From NCBI GenBank assembly GCA_965214995.1, contig CBDCCT010000002.1:558001-622000 (forward strand): DNA of 64,000 nucleotides, read 5' to 3'. The stretch is from CBDCCT01 sp965214995 (GTDB lineage: Bacteria > Deinococcota > Deinococci > Deinococcales > Trueperaceae). The notes beneath the pieces were generated by a model. It saw nothing but the letters and a program-made list of their open reading frames with translations, ran no database searches and was not told the DNA's origin. Made by a program: the position numbers and the translations under genes. The stretch's first letter is position 1. Each line of letters starts with the position of its first letter. Shown here in pieces: positions 22,460 through 35,748 of this stretch.

Positions 22460-25400
22460 ATGCCCCATAAATCTGGCCATGCCTTAGTTTCGCAGAACAA
22501 GGAGGCAGTCAGTGGCAATGCAAGGCCTCCATCAACTATTGCGGCTAAAATTGTCCAAAACCATGAACAAGCTACAGCGGGGCGACATTTTCAGGACCAT
22601 GGCTTATTTGAACAGCTTTTACAGGAAATTCTCTCACATTCAGACTCAGAATATCTCGATACTCGAACCCTCCATAAATTAGTAACAATTGTCATAAAGG
22701 GCGGGTTACGGATCCTAGCTCAAAATGATCCTTTCATCTCTCGAGATGTTGTCCTTACTCAAGCAGCAACCAGTATCAGAGTCATTGAGTTGACTATTCG
22801 AAAGAATCCGGAAATAATTCTAGAGTCAAGTCTTTCTGACACGGATGATGGCTTCAGATTGCCGCTCATTTTTCTCATTTTCTCTTCTATTATAACCATC
22901 TTAAACCATGAGAATATTGAGATTTTATTGCCGCTTGTAAAGCGACTATTATTCTGCTGCATCTCTGAGATACTTGTCACTGCAGACCTGTGGCATCGTA
23001 CATCTGCCCTTGTCGAATTCTATCGATCCAGTATACGATGTATGTAAAATGTTTCAACATAAACACTCTGCTAAGAACGTTGTAGGCATTATACTCGACT
23101 TACAAAATGTCAGGATTGGCCAATCTGCAATTAGGATCACTGTTCCGTCTTCTGAGGGCGTACGAACCATTTACGCTGAAGCCGAGAGCATTGTAGCGCT
23201 GCCTCATGGACATCAGGCATCAATTGTCACGATCCGGCATGCACTTGTCGTCTCTCTGCATCTACTTTACCCATTTCAAGCATTCTGTCAATATGAACTT
23301 ACAACGATCCTGATCGATTTCAGAAGATTAGGATATCATGAATGGGCATTGGGTTTTTATTTGCACGTCAAGAAGGCATTTGATAACTTGGGCCTATACC
23401 ACAATCTACAAGCTGCTGAGCAGATGCTGATTTTGGTTTATGCCGAAAATTTAGAGCAATTTCTGGCATTCTATGAAGCACCCACCCAAGGACCTACGGA
23501 CTTGAAGTACATTGAGCCACAAATATTCACGTGCACTACACTCTTGTTTAAATCATGTCTTCTTGTTTTGGAAAACGACGCATTGCAGGCAAAGACAGCT
23601 GTAGTGCTTTTACGGCTTTTGAAGGTTTTGCTGCGTTTTAATATTATAGCTACTCCAGAAACCATGATTTTAATGCGATATATTCAAGAAGCCCTCCATG
23701 CAAAGCCGTTGTCAGATAAAATGTCTATGAAGCTGAAGGTAATATCATCTGACTAAAATTTGCCGAATGCATAATAATATTTGAATAGCTTATCTGCACC
23801 TTCTGGTCAAAATATTCTACTGCACATGGTAACGCTTTACTCGAAAACCTTGTCAACGATACTCCCTTGGCCAGATTCGACGGAAGCAGTGACGACGAAG
23901 TCGATAAGTTATTGTATCAGCGATTTCTTTGTATTAATGTTGAAAGCCCGCCTTGTGAAGGCGATAATTCTCCAAGACCTCCAAAGAGGCGAAGGACGTG
24001 CGAAATGCTCTGTAAGGAGGAAAAGTTCTCTTCTGAGCATATAAAGACATATGACATAGATTTTATTACTGAGTGGACCCCTTCAGATCGTACTAAAGGT
24101 CGAAAGTCTATCAAGTAAGTCAGACACACTTAGTGCTCGCAAATATAATAATGTAGAGGTAGAAGTTGGTACATACGTCAAAGTCGAGCAAAAAGAGACT
24201 TTGCATTGCTAAATCTTGGTATTGCGCCTTGTTACGAATCAGGTTGCATGAGGCCAGTAGGAACGAGTCATAGTAGCAGATTTCAGTGCTTCGTCTGCGA
24301 TGAGGGAGCTGTCAAATCTTTCACCAGAGGCTGGGACGGGAAAAAAAGTCGAAAAGATTTGGAGAAAGCGGTCTTCTTCTTTGAAGTACTTCTGACAGTG
24401 CCAGAATTTTTACAATCGAGAAAGTCCAGATTGTTAGCTTTGGTCGCCATACGTAGAATATTGCTACATACTACTGATCCGGCTGTTTTTGATCTTAATA
24501 CAGGAGTGATTGCGCAATGGTGTTTGAGATGCACGCAGAGTTCTTTGCGAGAGTTACGCATTGCTGCTGGGTACGATTCTTAATTCACCTATTAAGTAAT
24601 TGCTAATGTGGCAAAGAAATCTTCTGTCATTGTTCCTACAGAATCGGTTACCAGAAGAGCTTTGGAGAAAAAATCGCATTATTGCTCTAGACTATTTGAA
24701 TACAATAACAGAAAGAAATGAAGTGTATCTTCATGAAACTACGATTCTTGCATTCGGTCAGATAACAAGGTAAAAAGAAAGTGTTTCTTACAATCAATGT
24801 TATATTATTGATATCAGGCACAGCGTCTGTGGAAGCGATGAATTGAATCTCATCCTTTTGCGCCTCGTCGATTACCTTGGTCATCCACATCCCTTCATAT
24901 GCAGTGTGGCATACAATGAGGTAAGTAATCAAGGCCCTTCTGCTGAAATATTTGCTGAGTTATCGGAGTTCTATCAAATCGCCAAGCGATTGAGTTGTTC
25001 TGTCATAGACCTGCTTTCACCGTACTGGAGAAGTATCGCCATTACAGTTGTAAAGGACTTACAGTCAAGGCCTCAGAAAGCCCAGTACCTTGCTGATTTA
25101 TTGGGAATGAGTGTCAATCAATTCCTGCTGCTCACACAGCCAGAAATTTTACCTTTTCTAGTCCTAACAAAGAAGAAAGGTATTCTGCAGAGAATAGCTA
25201 AAGCTAGGCATACCAATGTACAGAACTTGTGTGTTCAGCCATCCCGTCATTTTGCACTTATATTGGCTTTACTGCTCCGTCAGGAATCTAAAGATACCGA
25301 AAAATATGTGATGGATCATCTCTGTCACGCTTCCTCAGCTTTTTCTGAGAGTGAATTTGCAAGGATCGTGATGCTAGAGCCTGTCTTGATTGCTTGCGAA

Positions 25401-28400
25401 TTACTAAAAAGTGTATTCGACGAAAGCATAGAAGGGAAGGCAAAGGTGCGTGTTTGGAAATTTTACGGCTATACCAGCTAAGAAAATTCGAGGTATTTGA
25501 CGCCATCAGAAAACTATCGGACGTGGCAGATCAAAAGTCCACCAATACGAGATCTGCTACAAATTCCAAGCACAGGTATTCAGCGTTCTTTGAGAACCAT
25601 ATACTCGGTATAATGGCCAATTTCTCAGAAGTGATTGATGCGCGGGTTCAACAGTTTATACCAGAGAAGCTAAGGTGCTTACGAGCTGTCGAAGAACTTA
25701 TTGGTCTTGCCAGAAATGAGCTAACAGTAGCATTGCCTCAGGTACGTTGATTGTTGTGTGCTAGAAGTAAAGATCTGACATTGCTAGATTCGAGCTTGCT
25801 TGCAATCAGCACTTGAGGTAAACGACCTTCGTGATCAAGCTTTCTCGGCTTGGTGCAAATTGAGCACATCTCTGGATAACGACGAAGACGTAATTTGGTT
25901 GATAGAACAAACTTTTGCTATAATCGCACAATATTCAGCTTCTTTCAACATAAATGCAATGCGCCAGGCTAATGACATTGTCTCGTATCTCTTGAAAAAG
26001 TACGGCCCAATTATAAAGAGAAATATCGCATACATTCCTTCATTATCCAGTATATCAGCGATGTCTCAGTTTGAGTCAGAAATCTCGCGTATCAAATCAT
26101 CCGTAGATCTCGACAGTATGTTTCAAGCTTACGTGACCAGACTGAATAACGAGAACAGAACAAATGTCTATCAAGCTCTCTGTGAATTTTTACCATTTCT
26201 GGAGAGAAATCAGGAATATTTCCACGATTTAGCTTTGGGCCAACAGACTCCTGGAATTGTCAGCGATCTTGTACGTACTTTACTCGATATAAGTGTTCGC
26301 TTTACGGAAGCCGAGGGTGGTATTCTGTCGTTGTCTGCTCAATGTCTTGGAGTTATAGGTTGTCTTGATCACAACAAAGTGGAGTCAACACGACAGAAAC
26401 AAGAGATCCTGATTACTTCAAATTTTGAAAAAGCTGGTGAGGTGGTAGACTTTGTAACACATCTACTTTCTACTGTTTTAGTAAAATCGTTTTTGTCAGC
26501 AACAAGCGCAAGAGCGCAGGGATTTTTAGCATTTGTCATGCAAGAGTTACTGAAATTTTGTGGATACCACGATATTATACATCAAAGATCCCGCCCTTCT
26601 GAACCGAGTTCTATCTACAACAAGTGGATTGAAATACCCGTACAGATAAGGACAACATTATTGCCATTTCTCAGTTCTCGATACTTACTCACTCGTTCCT
26701 CTCCATTTGTTCCTCGACAATTGTCTTATCCTGTTTTCTCACGTAACATAAGCCACTCATCGTGGCTCAGATCTTTTGTTTTTGATCTTCTCTTACGAGG
26801 AAAGGGAGACAACGCCAAAACAATATTCTCTGTTTTGTCCCGGGTGATTAGAGATCACGATCTGGCCATAGCCACATATCTTCTTCCGTTTGCAGCTCTT
26901 AATGTACTTCTCGGTGGCACAGATGAAGAAATTGAGCAAATCAAAACTGAGATCCGCACCGTTATTGAGTCTAATATCGCTAATACCAGCCAAGGACAAG
27001 CCACTAATGCCAAATTATGTAGTGAAGTAATGTCTCAAACTATAACAAACTTGTTCTGTTGTTATTGCTGATCTATTACAGAATATTTTCCAGGTTCTAG
27101 AATATCTTTCACGGTTTCTTCAAGAGAAGAAGAGAATTCTAGGTCAGACTCAGCTCAAATCTACAAAGCTTGGAAAAGCGGTAATCGAATTTGATCAAGC
27201 TCGAGACAGCGCTCAGATCAAAACAGTTGAACAAGTTCTCAATGCTATCCCCGCTAAGCTTATTTCAATGCGTGCTGTAGAATGCGGATCTTATGCGAGG
27301 GCTCTTCTTCACTGGGAACAATTCATTCGTGAAGAGAAGGAAAGAAAAGAAGACAGAACTGATCGAGAAATTAGTACATGGTATCAAACTTTACAAGACA
27401 TATACCTAAAAATTGATGAGCCAGATGCATTGGATGGTATCTCTAATAATTTGCAATTTATGTCAATTGCCGATCAAATGTTAGAGCATAGAAAGGCAGA
27501 CAGATGGGCTGCTGTACAAAGCTGGCATGAACTACAATTATTGGAAAAGCCAGATGACCCCAACGTACAGTTGAAATTGCTGCAGTCACTCGGGGAATCT
27601 GGGTCTTACGGTAAATAAAAATAGTCTGCTAAACAAAAGGCTTAACTGACAAAACAGATGCTGTGCTCACATATGCCGACAAATTCTTACGGACAGCTTC
27701 AATTTCAGGTTTATCGAAAATATTGCCAAGGGCAGCAGAGGCGTCATGGGTACTAGGCGACTGGTCATTACTTAGGAGGCATTTGTCAAAGATGCCTGAC
27801 TCAATTTATGGAAATTTTGAAGTAGGCATAAGTCGTGCACTTATTGCCCTTGCCGACAAAGAACAAAATACTTTCAAAGAGATAATAAGTATACTTCGGC
27901 GAGATATATCAGTATCTCTTACTCCGTCATCGACTGCATCAATCCAAGCATGTCATGACCCATTGTTGAAGTTACACATCTTATACGAATTGGAGGCATT
28001 AAGCGAGCACGGTGGTTTTGCTGCAAATAACCGCGAAAATACCACAATAGTTTTGGACAAGCGTTTGAATACTCTTGGGGCGTATTTGAGTGAAAAGGAG
28101 TATTTACTGAGCATTCGACGAGCGGTCTTACAATTGTCGGGGTTCGTATCTTATAAGCATTTATGACAGTATTTATCTAATTTTAGTATAAAGATCGGCC
28201 TCCCGGAAAGCCGATATCGCAGCCATGTGGTTGCAGAGTGCACGGCTAGCTCGGAAAGCAAACACTACCAAAATTGCCTTCAATTCGGTACTGAAGGCGG
28301 CAAGCTTTGGAGATGAATCTGCAAAGATAGAGCATTCCAGACTACTTTGGAAAGAAGGACATCATAGGCAAGCGATCAAACTACTGGAAAGAGCTATCGC

Positions 28401-31064
28401 GGTAGATGCGTTTGAGCAACGAGGTAACCCTGATGGCATCGAAGGACAAGCAGTCATGAATATGGAAGCAGAACAGAACATTACTAACGCACAGGTGTGT
28501 CTACACACCAAAATGCGATGTCTGGCTGACAAAAATAGGCACGCCTTCTACTTGGCAAATGGCTTGAGCGCTCTGGGCAGACACAATCTCAAACAATTCT
28601 CGATACTTATGCTTCTGCAAGCAAAGCTTTTAACAAGTATTTCAGAACATGATTATAGCTTCTACAATTACTGATCGATTTAATAGGTGGGATAAAGGTT
28701 ATTATTACATAGGAAAGCACTACAACAAATTATTGGAGTCTGAGAGACGGCTGCCAACAAACAAACAGAGCAAAGCTTTGTAAGTTTCATGACTGTATAT
28801 TTTATACTTTTTGACGAACCGAATAGCGTTTCTGGGGAGCTAGCCTGGTATGTCGTGCAGCATTATCTGCTTTGTGTGCATTATGGAACAAAATATTTCT
28901 ATCAAACTATACCAAAAATCATTACTTTATGGTTAGATTTGGGAGCAGAAGTGTATAAAGGAGGGCAGCGGCCTACAGAGTTAGTAGGACAATCATTAAA
29001 ATGACTTAAAGACTGACGGCATGGATTAGCACGAGACAACATGAGCAAAGGTCCAAAACTCTAGAAACAATGCATAAACAGCTGAAGAAATATATTGAGA
29101 GGCTTCCGGCCTATACTGTAACTAATACGAAAGACTTTCACTCAAAGTGGTATCTAACACGCGAGCATAGTTCTATATTGCGCTTCCCCAGCTACTATCA
29201 AGGATAAGTCACGCGAACCAGAGAGTATACGAGGTACTTGCTATGATGATAGTCAAGATGGTAGCTACACATCCACAGCAGGCCCTCTGGAGCCTTCTCG
29301 CAGTTGCAAAATCTTCAAAAGGCGAACGCGCTGGTCGTGGTACTAGCTTGTTAAATAAGTTGAAGGTTGGTTACAAGTTAAAATGTTATCAGTAAACTGA
29401 TTTATTGAAGGAGTATGGTAAGAAACCACGCTCGGATGGCAGTTCCTCTGATTTGCGTGCTATGATCATTAACGGCCAGAAACTTTCTGACCAGCTATTA
29501 AGAGCATGCGAGGCTCCGGTAGAGCCAAAAGTTAGCCATGTCAGCTTGTCAAGGGATCTTGGTTTCTATCACAAAGTTGCTCCTTCTTCTCTTGTAGTTC
29601 CAATCGAAAGTGCTCTTACGCTCAATCTTCCTCTGGTTCACGACATACAGCATATGAGAACGCATAAAGCGTTCTCGCCAAAGCCTACTACTGTTCATGG
29701 TGTGTTGGACATTACTGAGCTTTGGCTGTAAGCTAACGCAATTTAGCATTCATGGACGATGTTCTTATTTTAAGTTCTTTGCAAAGACCTAGAAAAATTA
29801 CCGTACGAGGTTCTGATGGTTTGCTCTATGGTCTTCTTTGCAAGCCAAAAGACGACCTGAGAAAGGACCAACGGCTAATGGAATTTAATTCTATGATTAA
29901 TCGTGCCTTGAAAAGAGATGTTGAGGCCAGCAAGCGTCAGCTAAGTATGTTTGTCAGTAATGAATTCACAAAGATACTTATTGTTTAAGTAATTAAAACA
30001 TATGGCGTGACACCTTTGAATGAAGAATGTGGCACAATAGAATGGGTGGATGATCTAAAACCACTTCGAGACATTATCTTGCAATTATATCGCCAAAAAA
30101 ACATTCGAATTGATGTAAGTGAAAACAACATGAACGAATAAAACTTGCTTGAACTAATTGATCTGTAAACTAAAAGTATTCGGAACTCAGAGTACTATTG
30201 GCTGAGGCAGCTGAAGCTCCTGAGAACCTTCATATATTCACGAATCAGATTCTTCCTAAGTAATTTCATAAGCAGCGTTTAAGGAATGATGTATCTAACA
30301 GTAACAGATTTCAACCCGTACTCTACGAATGGTTCATCGAGACTTTTCCAGGACCAGAAGCATGGTACTCTGCTCGCTTGAGGTTTAGCCGAACAACCGC
30401 AGTGATGTCTATCGTCGGACATGTTTTAGGGTCAGCTCTTCTCATTCCATGTTTTCTCTATATACTTATTGGCTTTTAGTCTTGGTGACCGACATGGTGA
30501 GAATTTACTTCTTCGCGAGGGTCACGGTGGAGTATTACACGTGGATTTCAACTGTCTTTTTGATAAGGTTAGACGATCTTGGTACTCAAACAGGAACAAG
30601 ACTAATGTTGTAAAGGGTCTAACTTTCGACAAACCTGAAGTCGTGCCATTTAGACTCACCCACAATATGGTTGATGCAATGGGCCCCTACGGTTATGAAG
30701 GTATAATCTCAAGCGAGCTAGTCACGATATTTCCATGCTAATGCAGCATTTAGGTCCATTTCGTAGAGCAGCAGAGCTCACTCTTACGATTCTACGTCAG
30801 CATCAAGACACACTTATGACAATTTTGGAAACGTTTCTTCACGATCCAACTGCAGACTTTATTGGGAAGAAAAAGCGCCCTGTGCCTGGTGTTCCCGAAT
30901 CTCCCCCGGAGGTGTTGGAGAGCGTCAAAACGAAGCTAGAGGGTTTCTTGCGAGGAGAAAGTGTACCACTAAGCGTTGAAGGTTACGTAGAAGCGTTAAT
31001 CACCATGGCCACCGATCCTGCAAGGCTAGCCGCTATGTATATTGGTTGGTGTGCTTTCCTGTAA
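22460..31064 (+). CDS. uvsB: ATR-family checkpoint kinase (Mec1 / Rad3 / UvsB), PIKK
   Basis: This nuclear phosphatidylinositol-3-kinase-related protein kinase senses RPA-coated single-stranded DNA and signals replication stress. Exons are 22460-23039, 23086-23738, 23789-24114, 24157-24570, 24617-24769, 24818-25445, 25493-25741, 25788-27026, 27082-27610, 27658-28141, 28194-28494, 28539-28636, 28687-28779, 28827-28952, 29012-29117, 29171-29365, 29411-29699, 29747-29944, 29990-30114, 30177-30259, 30308-30430, 30480-30700 and 30754-31064. They sum to 7524 nt, exactly 2508 codons. The order is N-terminal HEAT-like repeats, a FAT region with LDYLNTITERNEVYLHET upstream and WLQSARLARKA within, then the kinase: TVRGSDG loop (about 2175), catalytic loop LGDRHGEN (about 2331), metal-binding HVDFN, and the FATC end PARLAAMYIGWCAFL. 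Short introns (44-62 bp) often end in AAG. Least certain are the introns at 25446-25492 (GAG acceptor) and 28953-29011. Confidence 0.93.
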
Positions 31065-31266
31065 GGTAGCCTTCATAAAATCTGTTTATTTCATTCGCTG
31101 TTGTCTACATTTAATTCTTTAGCAGTGTAGACAATTTGTAATCATGAAATGAAGACGATGATAATAATGATAATAAAGGTAGGTTTGGTTGGTAAACACA
31201 AAAAAAAATTTCAATATAATATACAAAAAACTTTGAAAGTAATGCAAATGCCAATTGTCTATATGA

Positions 31267-32901
31267 TTAAATCCCAAGAGTAAATTCAACACCGACGTCA
31301 ATATCGCGAGCTGCAAACTTATGTTAGCTCAACACGGTTCCAAATAATGCTTATAATACATACCCATTTTAACAACTTTCGAAAGCTGCACGGATTTCTC
31401 TGCAGCACTCTGAAGATCATCAATAGAAAATATTTTTAAACCCGAATCATTAATCTGCATTAGTAGCATTAGTAGGATATACATTATACATGTTACTGAG
31501 AGACGCCTACGAGTTTATGTGCTTGTTCCATATTGGTACCCTGGAGCCGTGTGATAACTGGAGTTCGGAGATTCATGCTTTTTACTACCGATATTAGCCC
31601 AGCCGCAATTGCGTCGCAACGCACTATTCCACCAAAGATATTGACAAAGATAGCAGTAACTTTTGGATCACTCGTAATCAAGTCAAATGCTTGTTTGATA
31701 GCTTCTGGCGTAGCTCCACCACCCAAATCCAGGAAGTTAGCAGGTTGACCGCCGTTGAGCTTGATGATGTCCATTGTGGCCATAGCCAGCCCAGCACCGT
31801 TGACGAGGCAGCCTATGTCACCGTCTAATTTAATAAAGTTAAGTCCGAATTCGGCTGCTTTAACCTCATCAGGATCTTCCTGTGTCTTGTCCCTCCATGA
31901 GAATACTTCCTTTTGGCGAAACTCGGCATTATCGTCGAAGTTTAGCTTGGCGTCCATACAGAGTACTCGATGATCAGTGGTCTCTGACAATGGATTTATC
32001 TCGATTTGCGTTGAATCTCGTTCCATAAAGACTCTATATAATTTCTGGATCGTATCCTTTGCGTCTTCGGTGCATTGATCTGAAAATCCCAACTCTTGTG
32101 CGATACTTCTTGCAAGATCGTCGGTTACTCCTGTATGTATGTTGATCGGTTTAGTGATGATGGCTTCTGGGTTCTCCTTGGCTACGGTTTCAATATCCAT
32201 TCCTCCCTGAGAAGAGGCTACAATCACTGGTCCTTGCGTAGCCCGGTCCATGATTATAGCCAGATAAAATTCTCTACGCGCAAACTTTCGTTCTACAATA
32301 TATACAGCCTTACAAAGTCGACCATCAGCTCCAGTTTGCTTCGTGATAAGTTTGTGACCTATCATCTGCTCTGCAAGAATTTTGGCTTCCGTGGGTCTGG
32401 TATAAGTGTTAGATAATATGCGCCGCAAACGTACAGAGTAGCTTACGAGTATATCACCCTTACTCCACCCTTAAAGCCATTGTCAAACGTGCCTTTACCT
32501 CGACCGCCAGCGAGGACTTGTGCCTTTATGACCATGTCATCACCCCCTGACCGAATGTTTTAGCCTCTAGCGCATACAATTGGACTCTGCTAATAAGTAC
32601 CAATCTTCTTTGCAACATCTTCTGCTCCCTGAGGTGTTGTCGCTACCTCGCCATATGGAACCCCGATGCCGTACTGAAGATCTTAGCTTGGATACACTTG
32701 TTTTGTAGATGATTATCGTACAGTGTTCAAAAGATTAGCAGATAGATATTCGTGAATTGATAGAGAGCGTTTCTGTACGGATTGTCCTATAATGCCAAAT
32801 TTCTGTGGCCATTAGCTCTATCATGTAGCAAGCCAGCATCAGACACCTACCACAGGCCTAGCCAGAGTCGATCGCGAGACTGTCCTGAACAAAGTTGCCA
32901 T
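31267..32901 (-). CDS. LSC2: succinate-CoA ligase beta subunit, mitochondrial
   Basis: This is the beta subunit of the TCA-cycle enzyme that converts succinyl-CoA to succinate with NTP formation in the mitochondrial matrix; the alpha subunit is elsewhere. Exons on the minus strand are 32901-32851, 32802-32722, 32673-32601, 32546-32447, 32396-31511, 31454-31364 and 31310-31267, giving 441 residues. A short presequence (MATLFRTVSRSTLARP) precedes SLSIHEYLSANLL. The ATP-grasp domain contains VIKAQVLAGGRGKGTF and REFYLAIIMDR. The C-terminal flavodoxin-like domain has GDIGCLVNGAGLAMATMD, NFLDLGGGA and FVNIFGGIVRCD, and the protein ends DIDVGVEFTLGI. The first four exons are small (51-100 nt) and all join in phase. 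It is divergent from the aldolase gene. Confidence 0.95.
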
Positions 32902-33095
32902 TTTCGCGAAACCTATAGCTTGCCCAATTGCTTGAATTGAGATGCATCAGTAGATTTTCCTACCAAGCTCCACAAAGTATACCGTATACTTAGTAATCAA
33001 CTCCATGCAGTCAATTCATTCGCGCTCTGTCAAGATAATCACCCCACCTACCATTCAATAAAAAAGTAAGAAAAAGTCGACTGAGAGTGTACAGA
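32902..33095. promoter_or_regulatory. bidirectional promoter region of LSC2 and FBA1
   Basis: A 194-bp region lies between two divergent start codons of highly expressed carbon-metabolism genes. It carries CT-rich and A-rich tracts near the FBA1 start, but no specific operator can be named. Confidence 0.45.
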
Positions 33096-34393
33096 ATGGG
33101 ACTTCAGGACATCTTGAAAAGAAAAGCCGGCGTTATATATGGCAAAGACGTTCTTGATGTAAATATTGATATCGGCTTTTTTGCAAGCTAAAATGTGCTA
33201 AACAGTGCAGCTCTTCAATTACTGTCAAAAAAAAGAGTTTGCAATCCCGGCCATTGTGAGATGTTGTCTATCACTCAACATAAGTCATTTCTGACCATAA
33301 TATCACAAGAATGTTACGTCTTCATCTACAGTAGTTGCTGCACTTGAAGCAGCCAGAGACAACAAGTCCCCTCTAATTCTCCAGGTGTCACAAGGCGGAT
33401 CAGCATATTTCGCTGGAAAAGTATGCAATCTGTAGTTAACAACATTGTATCATTAGAATGACCGAACAACTAGGGTGTCTCCAATGGCGATCAAGCTGCC
33501 TCTATCGCCGGTGCTGTAGCTGCAGCTCATTACATCCGTGCCATTGCTCCCGTCTATAATATACCTGTTGTGCTTCATTCAGACCACTGTGCAAAAAAGC
33601 TATTGCCTTGGTTTGATGGAATGCTTGATGCTGATGAGGAGAATTTCAAGAAACATGGCGAACCGCTATTCTCCAGTCATATGATTGATTTGTCAGAGGA
33701 CCCCGTGGACTATAATATAAAGACAACAGCTGAATACTTGAAGAGAATGGCACCAATGGAGCAGTGGCTAGAAATGGTATGCCGTATGCCCATTAATTTT
33801 ATTCATAAACGGTGCTAATAGTTGTTTGGCAGGAAATAGGAATAACTGGTGGCGAAGAAGATGGTGTGAATAATGAGGACGTTGACAACAACAGTCTATA
33901 CACACAACCAGAAGACATTTACGAGATTTACAAGACTTTAAAGCCGATATCGCCTTATTTCAGCATAGCTGCTGGCTTTGGAAATGTACATGGTGTGTAC
34001 AAACCTGGGAATGTCAAATTGCATCCAGAGCTCCTACAGAAACATCAGAAATACGTGAAGGAGAAAACGGATAGCCAGGATGATAAACCCGTCTTCCTCG
34101 TCTTTCACGGCGGTTCTGGCTCAACTAAAGATGAGTTCCGTAGTGCAATTACTTATGGAGTTGTTAAGGTCAATCTTGACACTGACCTGCAATGGGCTTA
34201 TCTTGAAGGCATCAGAGATTATGTTCTCAATAAGAAAGATTACTTGATGCAACAAGTAGGCAATCCTGATGGTCCGGATAAGCCAAATAAGAAGTATTAC
34301 GATCCCCGTATTTGGGTTCGTGAGGGAGAAAAGACTATGTCAAAACGTGTAGCTGAAGCGCTGCATGATTTCAATGCTGCCAATCAACTTTGA
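33096..34393 (+). CDS. FBA1: fructose-1,6-bisphosphate aldolase, class II
   Basis: This zinc-dependent aldolase of glycolysis and gluconeogenesis is cytosolic. Exons are 33096-33158, 33211-33255, 33310-33420, 33474-33776 and 33833-34393, giving 360 residues, the normal length. Class IIA features are HSDHCAKK (catalytic Asp110, zinc ligand His111), ITGGEEDGVNNE (zinc ligand Glu), GNVHGVYKPGNVKL (zinc ligand His), VFHGGSGS (His plus phosphate/K+ site) and VKVNLDTDLQWA (substrate-binding Asn and Asp). The second exon has only 45 nt; the second intron ends CAAG. It is the last intact gene before the AT-rich block, whose edge lies about 1.5 kb downstream. Confidence 0.96.
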
Positions 34394-34741
34394 AATTAAA
34401 ACAATTATGCATATCTGTATGTAGGCAACGTGTCGAGCTTGACGATTTCTCATTTTTCAATTTGAACTTCTAGCCGGATACGTGTTGGAGATTGCGGAGA
34501 TTTCGATAGAAGTGCTTTCTCGATGCTATAAATTAAACAGATTGAAAAGCTATTTTCTTAGCTTCTACTTGTACATGAAGCCGAAGCGGAAAACCCCATA
34601 TTTAGTAGTGTCTGAACTGAATACTGTCTTGAGAGTATACGCTTAATAGTCTATTGAAGACCATCTCCGATTAGAAAGCAAACCGTTTAGAGATCCTTTC
34701 CAACTGATGTCAAAAAGTTTGATTCATCTTTGATGATCATT

Positions 34742-34790
34742 CGGTACTACTGAAGAAAGGAGAAAGGAAAGGAAGAAATGAATCTATCTA
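34742..34790 (+). repeat. degenerate direct repeat, copy 1
   Basis: The sequence starting CGGTACTACTGAAGAAAGG and running through AATGAATCTATCTAAGATG is about 80% like the copy starting at 35699. Most differences are transitions. The origin is unknown; it may be a relic element end. Confidence 0.55.
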
Positions 34791-35698
34791 AGATGTATGT
34801 ATACCAGGGGGAACAGCGGAATCACGTGTATAACACTAACAGCCCTCTTCAGCGTAGATGGTGAATAAGTGAATAGATATCCGTATATGAAGCTGAAGTA
34901 ACTAGCCAATCGCTCGTACCAAAAAAAAAAAAGTGAAACTATCTATGAATGAAGCTATAAGAGCTTATTAGATATCGTATGAACGCTATAAAGAAGCTGG
35001 CCAGTTTTGAAACGAATATGAATGAACTTGACGTCGTAAACTCGTACGCACGTCGTTGACTTGAATGCCTTTACCGTCGTTGGCTGTGACTGTGATGTCG
35101 TTGAATTAAACGCTGTTCGTACGCGCGTCGATGAATGGATGAATTCCTGCCGTAATGAAGCTGGCTGGATTCGTATGATATTGATTTTGAACGCTGTTAT
35201 TCATATGAATTGGTCGTCAATCGGTTGTCGTACGGAGAGAGGAAAGGATTGCGTGATTTCTATAGCGAATATTGTATCCTTGATGCGGGCGGATAAGAAT
35301 TAGGTAGGTTGTCCTCCTGTTACTGCTAGTACACAGGGGCTTGTAGTACGTATGTATGTACGTATGGATGGATCGATGAATAAATGAATGACGCCGTAGC
35401 GTTTATAGAGTGTTCTGTCGATTCGTACGCGGCCGTCAAAGGTGTACATATTTTAACGCCTATTTTTAGGTCCTTGATGCTATTTATAAATACCTACTCC
35501 GTACGACTAGGTCGTCTATCCGTATTTTACGCCCCTATTATTAGGTCGTTAAAGGTGGTTGTCAGTAGTTTCACATGTTGTGACGGACGTTAATACAATA
35601 CACGGAGACATTATACGTAAACAAGTAGACGAATAAATTTATAATTACTATACAGCTAGCAGCTTCACAGAGGAAGGGCTTATAACCTAATAGCTACC

Positions 35699-35748
35699 CG
35701 GTAATACTAAAGAGAGGAAAAATTAAAGGAAGGAATGAAACTATCTAC
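35699..35748 (+). repeat. degenerate direct repeat, copy 2
   Basis: This copy begins CGGTAATACTAAAGAGAGG and continues AATGAAACTATCTACGATG, 957 bp downstream of and parallel to the copy at 34742. Confidence 0.55.

Noticed and set aside
24906..24948. Additional intron in the ATR gene (GTAAGT...GCTGAG) after AYNE
   Set aside because: The segment has no stop and reads through in frame; removal is not needed and the acceptor would be GAG, so it was kept as exon.
35061..35593. Two short plus-strand frames in the transition zone
   Set aside because: They coincide with degenerate CGTCGTTG and ACGCC-TATT-TTAGGTC repeats; most likely transposon relics.
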